64,000 nucleotides of DNA from an uncultured Alphaproteobacteria bacterium (lineage in GTDB: Bacteria > Pseudomonadota > Alphaproteobacteria > Caulobacterales > Caulobacteraceae), in the NCBI GenBank assembly GCA_937920085.1, contig CALETE010000042.1, positions 1 through 64,000 of the forward strand. Reading direction: 5' to 3'. This document shows, in pieces, positions 8,775 to 18,600 of this stretch; position 1 is the first letter of the stretch, and each line of letters begins with the position of its first letter. The notes beneath the pieces were generated by a model that saw only the letters and a program-made list of their open reading frames with translations, did no database searches and was not told the origin of the DNA. The translations under genes and the position numbers were made by a program.

Positions 8775-10154
8775 ATGGCGGACTATGACTATGACCTCTT
8801 CGTTATCGGTGCCGGTTCAGGCGGGGTACGGGCGGCCCGGGTTGCGGCCATGTCAGGGGCCAAGGTTGCCGTCGCCGAAGAGTACATGGCTGGCGGCACC
8901 TGCGTGGTCCGTGGCTGTGTGCCTAAGAAGTTCATGGTCTATGCTTCGGAGTTCGCGCACTACGCCCACGTGTCCCACGGTTTTGGCTGGAGCCAGGGCG
9001 GATCGCAGTTTGACTGGTCCCGCTTCCTAGAGGCAAAGGATCGCGAAATCGCCCGGCTATCGGGCATCTATGTCAACAATTTGCAGAACGCCGGGGCGGA
9101 GTTCTTCCAGGGTCGGGCGGTGCTTAAGGACGCCCACACCGTCGAGGTGACGGGTAAGGGCCTGGTGACGGCGGAGAAGATTCTGATCGCCACCGGCGGC
9201 CGTCCGTGGAAGCCAGATAACGTGCCCGGCATTGAACATGCCATCACCTCGGAAGAGGCCTTTCATTTGCCGGCCTTGCCCAAGCGCGTGCTGATTGCCG
9301 GGGGCGGATTTATCGCCGTGGAGTTTGCTGGAATCTTCAATGGTCTGGGGGTGGAGACGACCCTGGTCTATCGCGGGACCGGTATCCTGCGGGGCTTTGA
9401 TGATCATGTACGGGCCCACGTCACCGAAGAAATCCAGCGGCGGGGTATTAAGGTGGTCCTCGGTGCGGAGCACACCGCCATTGAGAAGACGGAAGGCGGT
9501 TATCTCAATCGCTTAACCCATGGCCATGACGTCGAGACCGATCTCGTCATGTTCGCTACGGGGCGTAAGCCCTATACGGCGGGCCTTGGCCTTGAGGCAG
9601 CTGGGGTCGCCCTCAATGGGGCTGGTGCCATTGCGGTTGACGCCTATTCGAAGACCAATGTGTCCAATATCTGGGCTGTGGGCGACGTCACCGACCGGAT
9701 CAACTTGACGCCTGTCGCCATTCGCGAGGGCGCGGCCTTCGCCCAGACTGAGTTCCACAACAACCCCATGAGCTTCGACCACGACATGGTCGCTTCTGCG
9801 GTGTTCAGCCAGCCGCCCGTTGGGGCCGTGGGCCTGACTGAGGCGGAGGCTCGCCAACAGTTTGGCGCGGTGGATATCTATCTGTCCCGCTTCCGGCCCA
9901 TGAAGGAGACCTTCTATGGTGGGGAGGAGCGGGCGATGATCAAGCTGGTAGTCGCGGCCGAGAGCCAGAAGGTCGTCGGCTGTCATGTGGTCGGACCCGA
10001 TGCACCCGAGATTATTCAGATGGCCGCCATCGCCATGAAGATGGGCGTCACCAAGGCCCAGTGGGACTCCACCTGCGCAGTCCATCCGACCCTGGCCGAA
10101 GAGCTCGTGACCATGAAAGATAAATACGTCGCTCCGGCCACGGGCGCAGTTTGA
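8775..10154 (+). CDS. gor: Glutathione-disulfide reductase
   Basis: A 459-residue class I pyridine-nucleotide disulfide oxidoreductase that reduces GSSG with NADPH. The FAD-binding motif is near the N-terminus (GAGSGGVRAARVAA), the redox-active cysteine pair is in GGTCVVRGCVPKK, the NAD(P)H-binding Rossmann motif is VLIAGGGFIAVEFAGIF, and the C-terminal His-Glu pair is in HPTLAEELVTM. The start at 8775 (MADYDYDLF) has AGGAG upstream; the longer frame from 8757 would include this ribosome-binding site in the coding sequence. It ends in a TTGA overlap with the next gene. Confidence 0.94.
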   Translation: MADYDYDLFVIGAGSGGVRAARVAAMSGAKVAVAEEYMAGGTCVVRGCVPKKFMVYASEFAHYAHVSHGFGWSQGGSQFDWSRFLEAKDREIARLSGIYVNNLQNAGAEFFQGRAVLKDAHTVEVTGKGLVTAEKILIATGGRPWKPDNVPGIEHAITSEEAFHLPALPKRVLIAGGGFIAVEFAGIFNGLGVETTLVYRGTGILRGFDDHVRAHVTEEIQRRGIKVVLGAEHTAIEKTEGGYLNRLTHGHDVETDLVMFATGRKPYTAGLGLEAAGVALNGAGAIAVDAYSKTNVSNIWAVGDVTDRINLTPVAIREGAAFAQTEFHNNPMSFDHDMVASAVFSQPPVGAVGLTEAEARQQFGAVDIYLSRFRPMKETFYGGEERAMIKLVVAAESQKVVGCHVVGPDAPEIIQMAAIAMKMGVTKAQWDSTCAVHPTLAEELVTMKDKYVAPATGAV

Positions 10155-11350
10155 AACAGGTCACGCCACAGGGCGTTGGCAAATCGCGATGGCGCACCCT
10201 AAGCGGCTGGAGCCTGACCGGGGTATTTCTGGCAGCGCCCCTCATTGCTTGGCTGGGCCCTCTAACCTTTGCGCCCTTGGTTGCCCTGGCAGGTCTGCTC
10301 GCCCTCCCGACCTATCGTATTGAGGACGGGGATCGACCGGCAGCCATTGCCATTCTGGTTCTAGTGGTCTGGGCCTGCGTCTCGACGGTCTGGAGCCCCT
10401 ACATCCCCAAGACCATTTGGCAGTCGACAGCCACAAAGTTAGTCTTTGAGTGCGTGGTCTTTGGTGCCTTGGTTATCGCCGCCCGCCAGGGGACGCCGCG
10501 TTCCCGTCATTGGCTGATGCGGGCCCTGGTATTCGGTATGAGCCTGTTGGGGGTCTTCATGGTGACGGAGGCTGCGACCGGGGCCTCAATCTATCAGCAT
10601 TTACGCCTGTGGAGCGGCGATCCCATCCGCCCTGATCTGGCTGTGAAGAACGTTGCCCAAGGGCTATTTGTCCTGACGCTGTTCGCGCCACCCGCCATTG
10701 TCGCAGGCCAGAGACTGGGGATCGGCTATTGGGCGGCGGTTCCGATCCTCGTCGGTATCGTCTGGCCCTCTCATATGTTTGGGTATGATGCGCCATTGTT
10801 GGCCCTGGTTGCCGCCGGTCTCGCCATGGGTATGGTTTGGCTTTGGCCAAGGGTAGGGGCCCGCCTTCTTGCAAGCCTTGCGGCGATTTTCTTTCTGACG
10901 ACACCGGCGGTCATTTGGGGGCTAAGGCATGTCGGCTGGTACGACCCTTTGAAGGCTAAGGTCTCGCTCTCCTGGTCCGAGCGGATGGGATATTGGTCTC
11001 ACGCCCAGGATTGGATCAGCGATGATCCCACCCGAGGCTGGGGGCTCGACGCGAGCCGGATGTTTGGGCCAGGCATTGTGCTCCACCCCCACGACGCGGC
11101 CTTGCAGGTTTGGATGGAGCTGGGCCTGATCGGTGCGGTGGCTGCCGCCGTGGTCTGGGTCTCAATCTTTGCGGGCCTGCATCGCGACCGCCCTGATCTG
11201 CGGGTGGCCGCCAGTGCGGGGTGCGGTGTGGTCTATCTGACCTTTAATGCGTTCAGCTTCGGGGTCTGGCAGGAGTGGTGGGTCGCCCTGGGTGCTATGG
11301 CGTGCGCCATCTGCATCGCCTTGCAACGCCAGACACCAACCTTGCGCTAA
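10151..11350 (+). CDS. O-antigen ligase family membrane protein
   Basis: A 399-residue integral membrane protein with about ten or eleven hydrophobic segments and a large hydrophilic loop near residues 270-315 (WSERMGYWSHAQDWISDDPTRGWGLDASRMFG). The loop has the H-x6-G-like pattern typical of the Wzy_C/O-antigen ligase family (WaaL and related polymerases). It probably joins or polymerises surface glycans at the inner membrane. The start is a TTG that overlaps the gor stop, implying coupling. No other glycan genes are adjacent, so the substrate is unknown. Confidence 0.78.
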   Translation: MKQVTPQGVGKSRWRTLSGWSLTGVFLAAPLIAWLGPLTFAPLVALAGLLALPTYRIEDGDRPAAIAILVLVVWACVSTVWSPYIPKTIWQSTATKLVFECVVFGALVIAARQGTPRSRHWLMRALVFGMSLLGVFMVTEAATGASIYQHLRLWSGDPIRPDLAVKNVAQGLFVLTLFAPPAIVAGQRLGIGYWAAVPILVGIVWPSHMFGYDAPLLALVAAGLAMGMVWLWPRVGARLLASLAAIFFLTTPAVIWGLRHVGWYDPLKAKVSLSWSERMGYWSHAQDWISDDPTRGWGLDASRMFGPGIVLHPHDAALQVWMELGLIGAVAAAVVWVSIFAGLHRDRPDLRVAASAGCGVVYLTFNAFSFGVWQEWWVALGAMACAICIALQRQTPTLR

Positions 11351-11436
11351 AGTATCGACCTTTGGGGGACTTATGGTCTAGAACCCCACGCCCGCACGAC
11401 TTGCAAGGTAGAGTTGGCGGAGCGGAGTTGGAAACG

Positions 11437-12816
11437 ATGACCACCACCTGGACCCCGGCCTCATGGCGCTCAAAAGAAGCCAAGCACGTGCCGACCGACT
11501 ATCCCGACATGGCGGCCCTGGCCGGTGTTGAGCAGACCCTGCGCGGCATGCCGCCCCTGGTGTTTGCCGGGGAAGCCCGCCGTCTGAAGTCCCTGCTGGG
11601 CGATGTTGCCGCGGGCAAGGCCTTCCTGCTTCAGGGGGGTGACTGCGCCGAGAGCTTTAAGGAATTCGCTGCCGACAATATCCGCGACAGCTTCCGGCTT
11701 ATCCTGCAGATGGCGGTGGTCCTGACATTTGCTGGCGGCAAGCCTGTGGTGAAGGTCGGTCGTATGGCTGGTCAGTTCGCCAAGCCGCGGTCCTCACCGA
11801 TTGAGACCCTGGGCGACGTCACCCTACCGTCCTATCGTGGGGACATTATCAACGGCATGGAGTTCACGCCTGAGGCGCGAACCCCGGACCCTCAGCGCCT
11901 TATGCAGGCCTATAGCCAGTCGGCGGCGACGCTAAACCTGCTGCGGGCCTTTGCCGGCGGCGGCTATGCGGACCTTTACAACATCCATCGCTGGACCTTG
12001 GGCTTCGTCAATGACAGCCCTCAGGGTGCGCGGTATCACGAACTGTCCGAGAAGATCAGCGAAGCCCTGACCTTTATGGCGGCCATCGGTGTCACGCCGG
12101 AGAGCCAGCCAGACCTGCACCGGGTGGAGTTCTTCACCGCCCACGAAGCCCTACTGCTGGGCTTTGAAGAGGCCATGACCCGCATCGATAGCACGTCGGG
12201 CGAGTGGTACGACACCTCGGCCCACATGGTCTGGATCGGTGAGCGTACCCGCCAGCTGGACGGTGCCCACGTGGAATACTTCCGCGGCATCCGCAATCCC
12301 ATCGGCGTCAAGTGCGGCCCGACCATGGAGCCAGACGACCTCCTGCGCCTGATCGACGTGCTGAACCCCAAGAATGAGGCCGGACGCCTGACCCTTTATG
12401 GTCGTTTCGGCCATGACAAGATTGCCGGCCGTCTGCCAGCCCTGCTGGACGCCACCAAGAAGGATGGGCGCAATGTGGTGTGGGCTATCGATCCCATGCA
12501 CGGCAATACACTCACCGCGACCAACGGTTACAAGACCCGGCCCTTCGATCGGATACTGTCAGAGGTGAAGAGCTTTGTGGAAATCTGCAAAGCAGAGGGT
12601 GTTCACCCGGGCGGCGTCCACCTGGAAATGACCGGCCAGAACGTCACGGAATGCCTCGGCGGTGCCCGCGCCCTTACCGAGGGCGACCTCGCCGACCGCT
12701 ACCACACCCACTGCGACCCCCGCCTCAATGGCGAGCAAGCCCTGGAACTGGCCTTCCTGGTGGCAGAGAAGCTGAAGGAAGACCGAGTGGCCGAGGCGGT
12801 AAGGGCGGCGGTTTAG
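11437..12816 (+). CDS. aroG: 3-deoxy-7-phosphoheptulonate synthase, class II
   Basis: A 459-residue class II (plant and Mycobacterium type) DAHP synthase, the first step of the shikimate pathway (PEP plus erythrose 4-phosphate). Motifs are FLLQGGDCAESF, KPVVKVGRMAGQFAKPRS, IRNPIGVKCGP, DPMHGNT and HLEMTGQNVTEC, which contribute the metal and PEP-binding residues. The ATG at 11437 (MTTTWTPASWRS) is chosen because GGAG lies upstream and class II enzymes start close to the W-x-P motif; the open frame extends 54 codons further back into the preceding gene. It stands alone between the O-antigen ligase and the restriction operon. Confidence 0.95.
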   Translation: MTTTWTPASWRSKEAKHVPTDYPDMAALAGVEQTLRGMPPLVFAGEARRLKSLLGDVAAGKAFLLQGGDCAESFKEFAADNIRDSFRLILQMAVVLTFAGGKPVVKVGRMAGQFAKPRSSPIETLGDVTLPSYRGDIINGMEFTPEARTPDPQRLMQAYSQSAATLNLLRAFAGGGYADLYNIHRWTLGFVNDSPQGARYHELSEKISEALTFMAAIGVTPESQPDLHRVEFFTAHEALLLGFEEAMTRIDSTSGEWYDTSAHMVWIGERTRQLDGAHVEYFRGIRNPIGVKCGPTMEPDDLLRLIDVLNPKNEAGRLTLYGRFGHDKIAGRLPALLDATKKDGRNVVWAIDPMHGNTLTATNGYKTRPFDRILSEVKSFVEICKAEGVHPGGVHLEMTGQNVTECLGGARALTEGDLADRYHTHCDPRLNGEQALELAFLVAEKLKEDRVAEAVRAAV

Positions 12817-12881
12817 GGCCCCTGATCCCCTATTTCAAATGGCGGCGGCAATATTTCGTCGCCTTTACGTAATGAACCAAT

Positions 12882-12949
12882 CCAAGTACGACTTGGTGTT
12901 GAGTTGACGTGCCCGCTCTATTGACGACAAATTTTGAAATATCTGGAAT
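12882..12949 (+). promoter_or_regulatory. Putative hsd operon promoter with inverted repeat
   Basis: The gap before hsdM has a perfect inverted repeat CCAAGT-acg-ACTTGG (12882-12896), followed by two TTGACG hexamers (12904-12909 and 12921-12926). Either could be a -35 element; the matching -10 candidates (ACAAAT at 12927, TGGAAT at 12944) are weak. The repeat could be an operator, but no regulator gene is encoded in the operon. Confidence 0.35.
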
Positions 12950-12963
12950 GGGGTGCCGTCCAA

Positions 12964-14505
12964 ATGCTGACCGGTGAAGTTCGAAACCAAGTCGATCAAA
13001 TTTGGAACGCCTTTTGGTCTGGGGGCGTTTCCAATCCGCTGTCCGTGATCGAGCAGATTACCTATTTGCTCTTCATCAAGCGGCTCGACGACTTGCACAC
13101 GCTCGAAGAGAACAAGGCAGCAAACCTCAAAATCCCCATGGAGCGCCGCATCTTCCCGGAAGGGAACGATGATCAAGGCCGCCCCTATTCAGATTTGCGT
13201 TGGTCGCGATTCAAGAATTTTGAAGCCCGCGCCATGATGGATGTCGTCGCCGAACGCGTTTTCCCCTTCTTGCGCCAGATGGGTGAAGAGGGCTCCAGCT
13301 ACGGCCAGCACATGAAGGATGCGCGGCTGGGTTTCAGCAACGCGGCACTGCTGGCCAAGACCGTCGACATGCTCGACAAAATCCCGATGGAGGATCGCGA
13401 CACCAAGGGCGACCTCTACGAGTACATGCTCGGCAAGATCGCGAGCGCGGGCACCAACGGCCAGTTTCGCACGCCGCGCCATCTCATTCGACTGATCGTC
13501 GAGATGATGGCCCCAACGCCCGAAGACGTGATCTGCGACCCTGCTGTCGGCACCTGCGGCTTCCTTGTGGCGGCGGGCGAATATCTCCGCGACAACCGGC
13601 CCGAACTGTTCCGCAACGAAAAGCTGCGCAAGCATTTTCACGAGAAGATGTTTCACGGCTTCGACTTCGATCCGACCATGCTCCGCATCGGCAGCATGAA
13701 CATGACCCTGCATGGGGTGGACAACCCCGACATCAGCTACCGCGACAGCCTGGCGCAGGAGCACGATGCGGACGCCGGGCGCTATTCTCTCATTCTCGCC
13801 AACCCGCCGTTCGCGGGCTCGCTCGATTACGAGGTCACGGCAAAGGATCTCCAGCAGATCGTCAAAACGAAAAAGACTGAACTGCTCTTCCTCGCGCTTT
13901 TCCTGCGCTTGCTGAAAACGGGTGGCCGCGCTGCCGTCGTCGTTCCCGACGGCGTGCTGTTCGGCTCATCAAAGGCGCACCAGGAGCTACGCAAACTGCT
14001 TGTCGAAAAGCACAAGCTCGAAGGCGTGCTCAAGCTCCCCTCCGGTGTGTTCCGCCCCTATGCGGGCGTCTCGACCGCCGTCTTGCTGTTCACCAAAACG
14101 GGCGTCGGCGGCACCGACCATGTCTGGTTCTATGACATGCAGGCCGATGGCTATTCGCTGGACGACAAACGCAATGCGCTCCTGCCAGATGATCGCCAGG
14201 GCGTGTCGCCGACGCCGCCATTGACCGAGGCGGAGCACGCCAAAAACAACCTGCCCGACGTGCTGGCGCGCTGGCTTCGCCGCGAGGAAGGCGAGCTAGA
14301 AAATCCCCGTACCGCTCAAAGCTTCTGCGTGCCGAAGGCTGAGATTGCCGCAACCGGCACCTACGACCTTTCGCTGAACCGCTACAAAGTCGTCAAGCAC
14401 GCCGAGCAGACGCACGCAAAGCCTGCCGACATCATCGCTGAGCTTCGCCAATTTGAGGCCGAAATTAGCGATGGTCTCTCCAAGTTGGAGGAGATGCTGG
14501 GATGA
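12964..14505 (+). CDS. hsdM: Type I restriction-modification system, DNA methyltransferase (M) subunit
   Basis: A 513-residue HsdM, an N6-adenine methyltransferase that works with HsdS to modify the recognition site and with HsdR for restriction. The N-terminal HsdM_N region includes WNAFWSGGVSNPLSVIEQITYLLFIKRLDDL; the SAM-binding motif I is DPAVGTCGFLVAA (from residue 182) and the catalytic motif IV is NPPF (270-273). The start at 12964 (MLTGEVRNQ) fits the family; the frame extends ten codons further to a TTG. The stop overlaps the hsdS start (ATGA). Confidence 0.96.
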   Translation: MLTGEVRNQVDQIWNAFWSGGVSNPLSVIEQITYLLFIKRLDDLHTLEENKAANLKIPMERRIFPEGNDDQGRPYSDLRWSRFKNFEARAMMDVVAERVFPFLRQMGEEGSSYGQHMKDARLGFSNAALLAKTVDMLDKIPMEDRDTKGDLYEYMLGKIASAGTNGQFRTPRHLIRLIVEMMAPTPEDVICDPAVGTCGFLVAAGEYLRDNRPELFRNEKLRKHFHEKMFHGFDFDPTMLRIGSMNMTLHGVDNPDISYRDSLAQEHDADAGRYSLILANPPFAGSLDYEVTAKDLQQIVKTKKTELLFLALFLRLLKTGGRAAVVVPDGVLFGSSKAHQELRKLLVEKHKLEGVLKLPSGVFRPYAGVSTAVLLFTKTGVGGTDHVWFYDMQADGYSLDDKRNALLPDDRQGVSPTPPLTEAEHAKNNLPDVLARWLRREEGELENPRTAQSFCVPKAEIAATGTYDLSLNRYKVVKHAEQTHAKPADIIAELRQFEAEISDGLSKLEEMLG

Positions 14506-15680
14506 GGCAAATTGCGCTTTCTGAAAGTGTTGGCTCAACCGGTGTTTTCACTGACGGCGATTGGGTCGAGACCAAAGACCAGGACCCTAATGGTGAAGTT
14601 AGATTGATCCAACTCGCAGACATTGGGGTCGGCGCGTTCTTGGACAAGTCATCGCGATTCCTGACGATGGAGGCAGCAAAGCGGTTACGATGCACCTTCC
14701 TTGAACCGGGAGACCTTCTAATTGCGAGAATGCCTGACCCTATAGGCCGTACATGCATTTTTCCTGGGCTATCGCAGCCATGCGCGACGGTCGTGGATGT
14801 TTGCGTCCTTAGGCCAGACCCCCGCATCGTTTATGCAAGTTACGCGAACTGGATGATCAATAGCCCCCAGTTCCTGACAAAAATCGATGGGTTCGTTAGT
14901 GGAAGTACGAGGCAGCGAATATCGCGTGGCAATCTTTCAACACTATCGATCCCACTCCCCCCGCTCGACGAGCAAAAGCGGATCGCGGCGATCCTCGATC
15001 AGGCCGATGAATTGCGCCGCAAGCGTCAACGCGCCATCGACCGCCTTAACCAGCTCGGCCAAGCTATCTTCTATGAGATGTTTGGCGACCCTGTTTCCAA
15101 TCCATTTGGGTGGCCTGTTAAAAAGTTAGGCGAGATCGGCGTCTTAGATCGCGGAATATCGAAGCATCGCCCACGGAACGACCCTGCGTTGCTTGGCGGA
15201 GCGCACCCGCTGATTCAAACAGGCGATGTTGCAAACGCAGATGGTTATATCCGCTCGTTTATCAGCACATATTCCGACCTTGGCCTAAAGCAGTCGAAAA
15301 AATGGCCTACAGGCACCCTTTGCATTACAATCGCGGCAAACATTGGAAAGACTGCGATCTTAGAAATCGAGGCTTGTTTTCCAGATAGTGTCGTGGGGTT
15401 TACGCCATCCAAGGAAACCAACGCTGAGTATGTCCAGTTTTGGATGAGCTGCATTCAAAAACGGCTTGAGGAAGTTGCGCCGCAATCAGCTCAGAAAAAC
15501 ATCAATCTTGCCATCTTGCGGGAACTCCCCATCCCGATGCCGCCGCGCCAGTCGCAGGACGAATTCGGAACGGCGATCCGAGAAATTGAATTGCACAAAG
15601 CAAGCCTTTGGCAATCCGCCAATTCTATCGGTAGTCTCTTTGCTGCCGTTCAACACCGTGCGTTCCAAGGGGAGCTGTAA
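14502..15680 (+). CDS. hsdS: Type I restriction-modification system, specificity (S) subunit
   Basis: A 392-residue HsdS with two target-recognition domains. The first (about 1-160) ends in LSTLSIPLPPLDEQKRIAAILDQADELRRKRQRAIDRLNQLGQ, the conserved central coiled-coil spacer. The second (about 200-360) ends in LRELPIPMPPRQSQDEF plus a second helix. The two halves define the two parts of a bipartite DNA site, which cannot be predicted here. The first recognition domain looks slightly short at its N-terminus for this family. By eye the gene is more AT-rich than its neighbours, common for horizontally exchanged S subunits. It overlaps hsdM by 4 bp and lies 2 bp before hsdR. Confidence 0.94.
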   Translation: MRQIALSESVGSTGVFTDGDWVETKDQDPNGEVRLIQLADIGVGAFLDKSSRFLTMEAAKRLRCTFLEPGDLLIARMPDPIGRTCIFPGLSQPCATVVDVCVLRPDPRIVYASYANWMINSPQFLTKIDGFVSGSTRQRISRGNLSTLSIPLPPLDEQKRIAAILDQADELRRKRQRAIDRLNQLGQAIFYEMFGDPVSNPFGWPVKKLGEIGVLDRGISKHRPRNDPALLGGAHPLIQTGDVANADGYIRSFISTYSDLGLKQSKKWPTGTLCITIAANIGKTAILEIEACFPDSVVGFTPSKETNAEYVQFWMSCIQKRLEEVAPQSAQKNINLAILRELPIPMPPRQSQDEFGTAIREIELHKASLWQSANSIGSLFAAVQHRAFQGEL

Positions 15681-15682
15681 CC

Positions 15683-18600
15683 ATGTCGCAGTTCGCCTTC
15701 CTCAAAACTGAGTTTGCGCCGGTCTATGACCTGGCGAGGAAGGCGGAGACGGCCGCGCTGGCTGACCCACGCGGCGCTTGTTTCTATGCGCGCCTCGCGC
15801 TCGAAAGCGCCGTCAAATGGATGTACGACAACGACCGCAGCCTGCGGTCGCCCTATGACACGGCGCTATCCGCGCTGATCCATGAAGGCAGTTTCCGCAC
15901 TCTGGTCGGCAATGCGCTCGTCACCAAAGCCCGCATCATTAAGGACTACGGCAACAAAGCGGTTCACGAAACGCGCCCTGTGCCGCCGCAGAACGCCATC
16001 ATCTGCGTCCGCGAGTTGTTCCATTTCACCTATTGGCTGGCACACACCTATGGCCGTGGCGCACGACCCGATCCGGCGCTGACATTCAATGCCGAGGCGC
16101 TGCCCCGCGCCGTGCAGGTGGAGGCGTCCACCCTCACCAAATTGCAGGCGCTGGCGAAGGACCGGGAGGAGGGGGCAAAGGCCCTTGCTGAAGCGCAGGC
16201 CGCACGCATCAAAAGTGAGGCGGATCGTGCTGCTCTCGACGCGGAGGTTAAGCGCCTTCAGGCCGAGATTGCCGCCGTCAAAGCAGCCAACGAAAAGACT
16301 GCCGACACCCACGATTACAATGAGGCCGAGACCCGCGACGCCTTTATCGACCTGTTGCTGGCCGAGGCAGGTTGGCCGCTCGATCAGCCGCGTGATCGTG
16401 AATATCCTGTCAAAGGGATGCCAAGCACGTCGGGCGATGGCTTCGCTGACTATGTGCTGTGGGGTGATGACGGCAAGCCGCTGGCCGTCATCGAAGCCAA
16501 GCGCACCAAGCGTGACGCGCGCGTCGGCCAGCAGCAGGCCAAGCTCTATGCCGATTGCCTGGAGAAGGAATTCGGGGTTCGCCCACTGATCTTCTACACC
16601 AACGGCTATGAGCATTGGCTGTGGGATGACGGTCGCTATCCGCCGCGCGCGGTTTATGGATTTCTGAAAAAGGACGAGCTGGAGCTGTGGCGTCAACGCC
16701 ATGCCAACCGCCGCTCACTTTCCTCGACCAGCGTCGATGCCGACATCGTCGAGCGCTACTACCAGACCCGCGCCATTCGCCGGGTCGGGGAGGTGTTCGA
16801 GAAGGACCACCAGCGCAAGGCCCTGCTCGTCATGGCGACGGGATCTGGGAAGACGCGCACGGTCATCGCCCTGATCGATCAGCTTATGCGGGCGAACTGG
16901 TGCAAGCGCGTCCTGTTCCTTGCCGACCGTGTCGCCCTCGTGAAACAGGCGCACAACAATTTCAAACGGCATTTGCCGTCGGCCCCGAGCGCCAATCTGA
17001 TCGAAAAGCACGACCCGAAGAAGAACGATCACAACGGAGCACGCGTCTGCGTCGCGACCTACCCAACGATGATGGGCCTGATCGATGAGATGCAGAATGG
17101 CCAGCGCAAATACGGCCCAGGGCATTTCGATCTCATCGTGATCGATGAGGCGCACCGTTCGATCTATCGGAAATATCGCGCCATCTTCGACTACTTCGAC
17201 AGCTTGCTGGTCGGCCTCACGGCAACGCCGCGCGACGAGATCGACCGCGACACCTACTCGCTCTTCGAGCTTGAGCGTGGCGTCCCCACGGATGCCTATG
17301 ACCTGAATGAAGCCGTAGCCGATGGCTTTCTTGTGCCACCCACCGCCGTCTCTGTGCCGCTGAAATTTCCCCGCGAAGGGATCAAGTACGACGAGCTTTC
17401 GGACGAAGACAAAGAGAAGTGGGACTTGCTCGAATGGGAGGACAAGCTCCCATCCGGGGACATCGACGCGAACGCCGTCAACAAGTGGCTATTCAACACC
17501 GACACCGTGGACAAGGTGCTGGAGCACCTGCTGACCCACGGGCTCAAAGTCGCCGAGGGCGACCGGCTCGGCAAGACCATCGTGTTCGCCAAGAACCATG
17601 ACCACGCCATGTTCATCGCCAGTCGCTTCGATGCCAACTACCCGCACTTGGCTGGACAGTTCGCAAGGGTGATCGACTTCAAGACAGAATACGCGCAGTC
17701 GCTGATCGACGACTTTTCCATTCCCGACAAAGCACCGCACATCGCCATATCGGTCGATATGCTCGACACCGGCATTGACGTCCCAGAAGTCGTCAATCTG
17801 GTGTTCTTCAAAATCGTTCGGTCGAAGACCAAATTTTGGCAGATGATAGGGCGCGGCACACGGCTTTGCACCGACTTGTTCGGCCCAGGGCGTCACAAAG
17901 ATCAGTTCCTGATTTTCGACTTCTGCCAGAATTTCGAGTTCTTCAATGAGAATCCAAAACTCACCGATGGCGCTATTGGCGTGTCGCTGGCGCAGCGCCT
18001 CTTTGTGGCGCGCGTTGAGCTGACCGGCGCTCTTCAAGGCGTTTCAGAAGACGGAGGGGCAGAGTATGTTGTTGATCTAGATCGCGATGTTCGGAAACAT
18101 TTGTTCGACGAGGTCAGCGGCATGACCCTCGACAATTTTCTGGTGCGTGCAAAACGCAGGGTGGTGGAACACTTCCAGCAGGCGGACGCATGGGAACGAC
18201 TATCGCGCGAAGATCGTGACACCCTGGTCCACGAGGTGGCCGGACTGCCGAGCGCACTGGAAGACAATGACCTTGTTGCCAAGCAATTCGATTACATCGT
18301 CTTGACGGGTCAACTGGCCTTACTTGAAAACCAAGCTAGCTTCGCCCGTTGCAAAGAGAAAGTGATTGCCATCGCGGCGCGCCTCGAAGAGCTGGGGAAC
18401 ATCCCCATGGTCGCGGCGGAAATGGCCCTCATCCTTGAGCTTCAGACGGAGGAGTATTGGCAGGACATCCATGCCTGGACGTTGGAGCAGATGCGCCGCC
18501 GGTTGCGGTCTCTGGTCAAGCTGATCGAGGGCGATGAGCGCGTCATTGTCTATACCGATTTCGAGGACGAGATCGGTGAAGGTCGGACTATCGAACTGCC

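Noticed and set aside
15866..16702. 278-residue minus-strand frame
   Set aside because: Shadow of hsdR, whose DUF4145 and nuclease parts are clear in the other frame.
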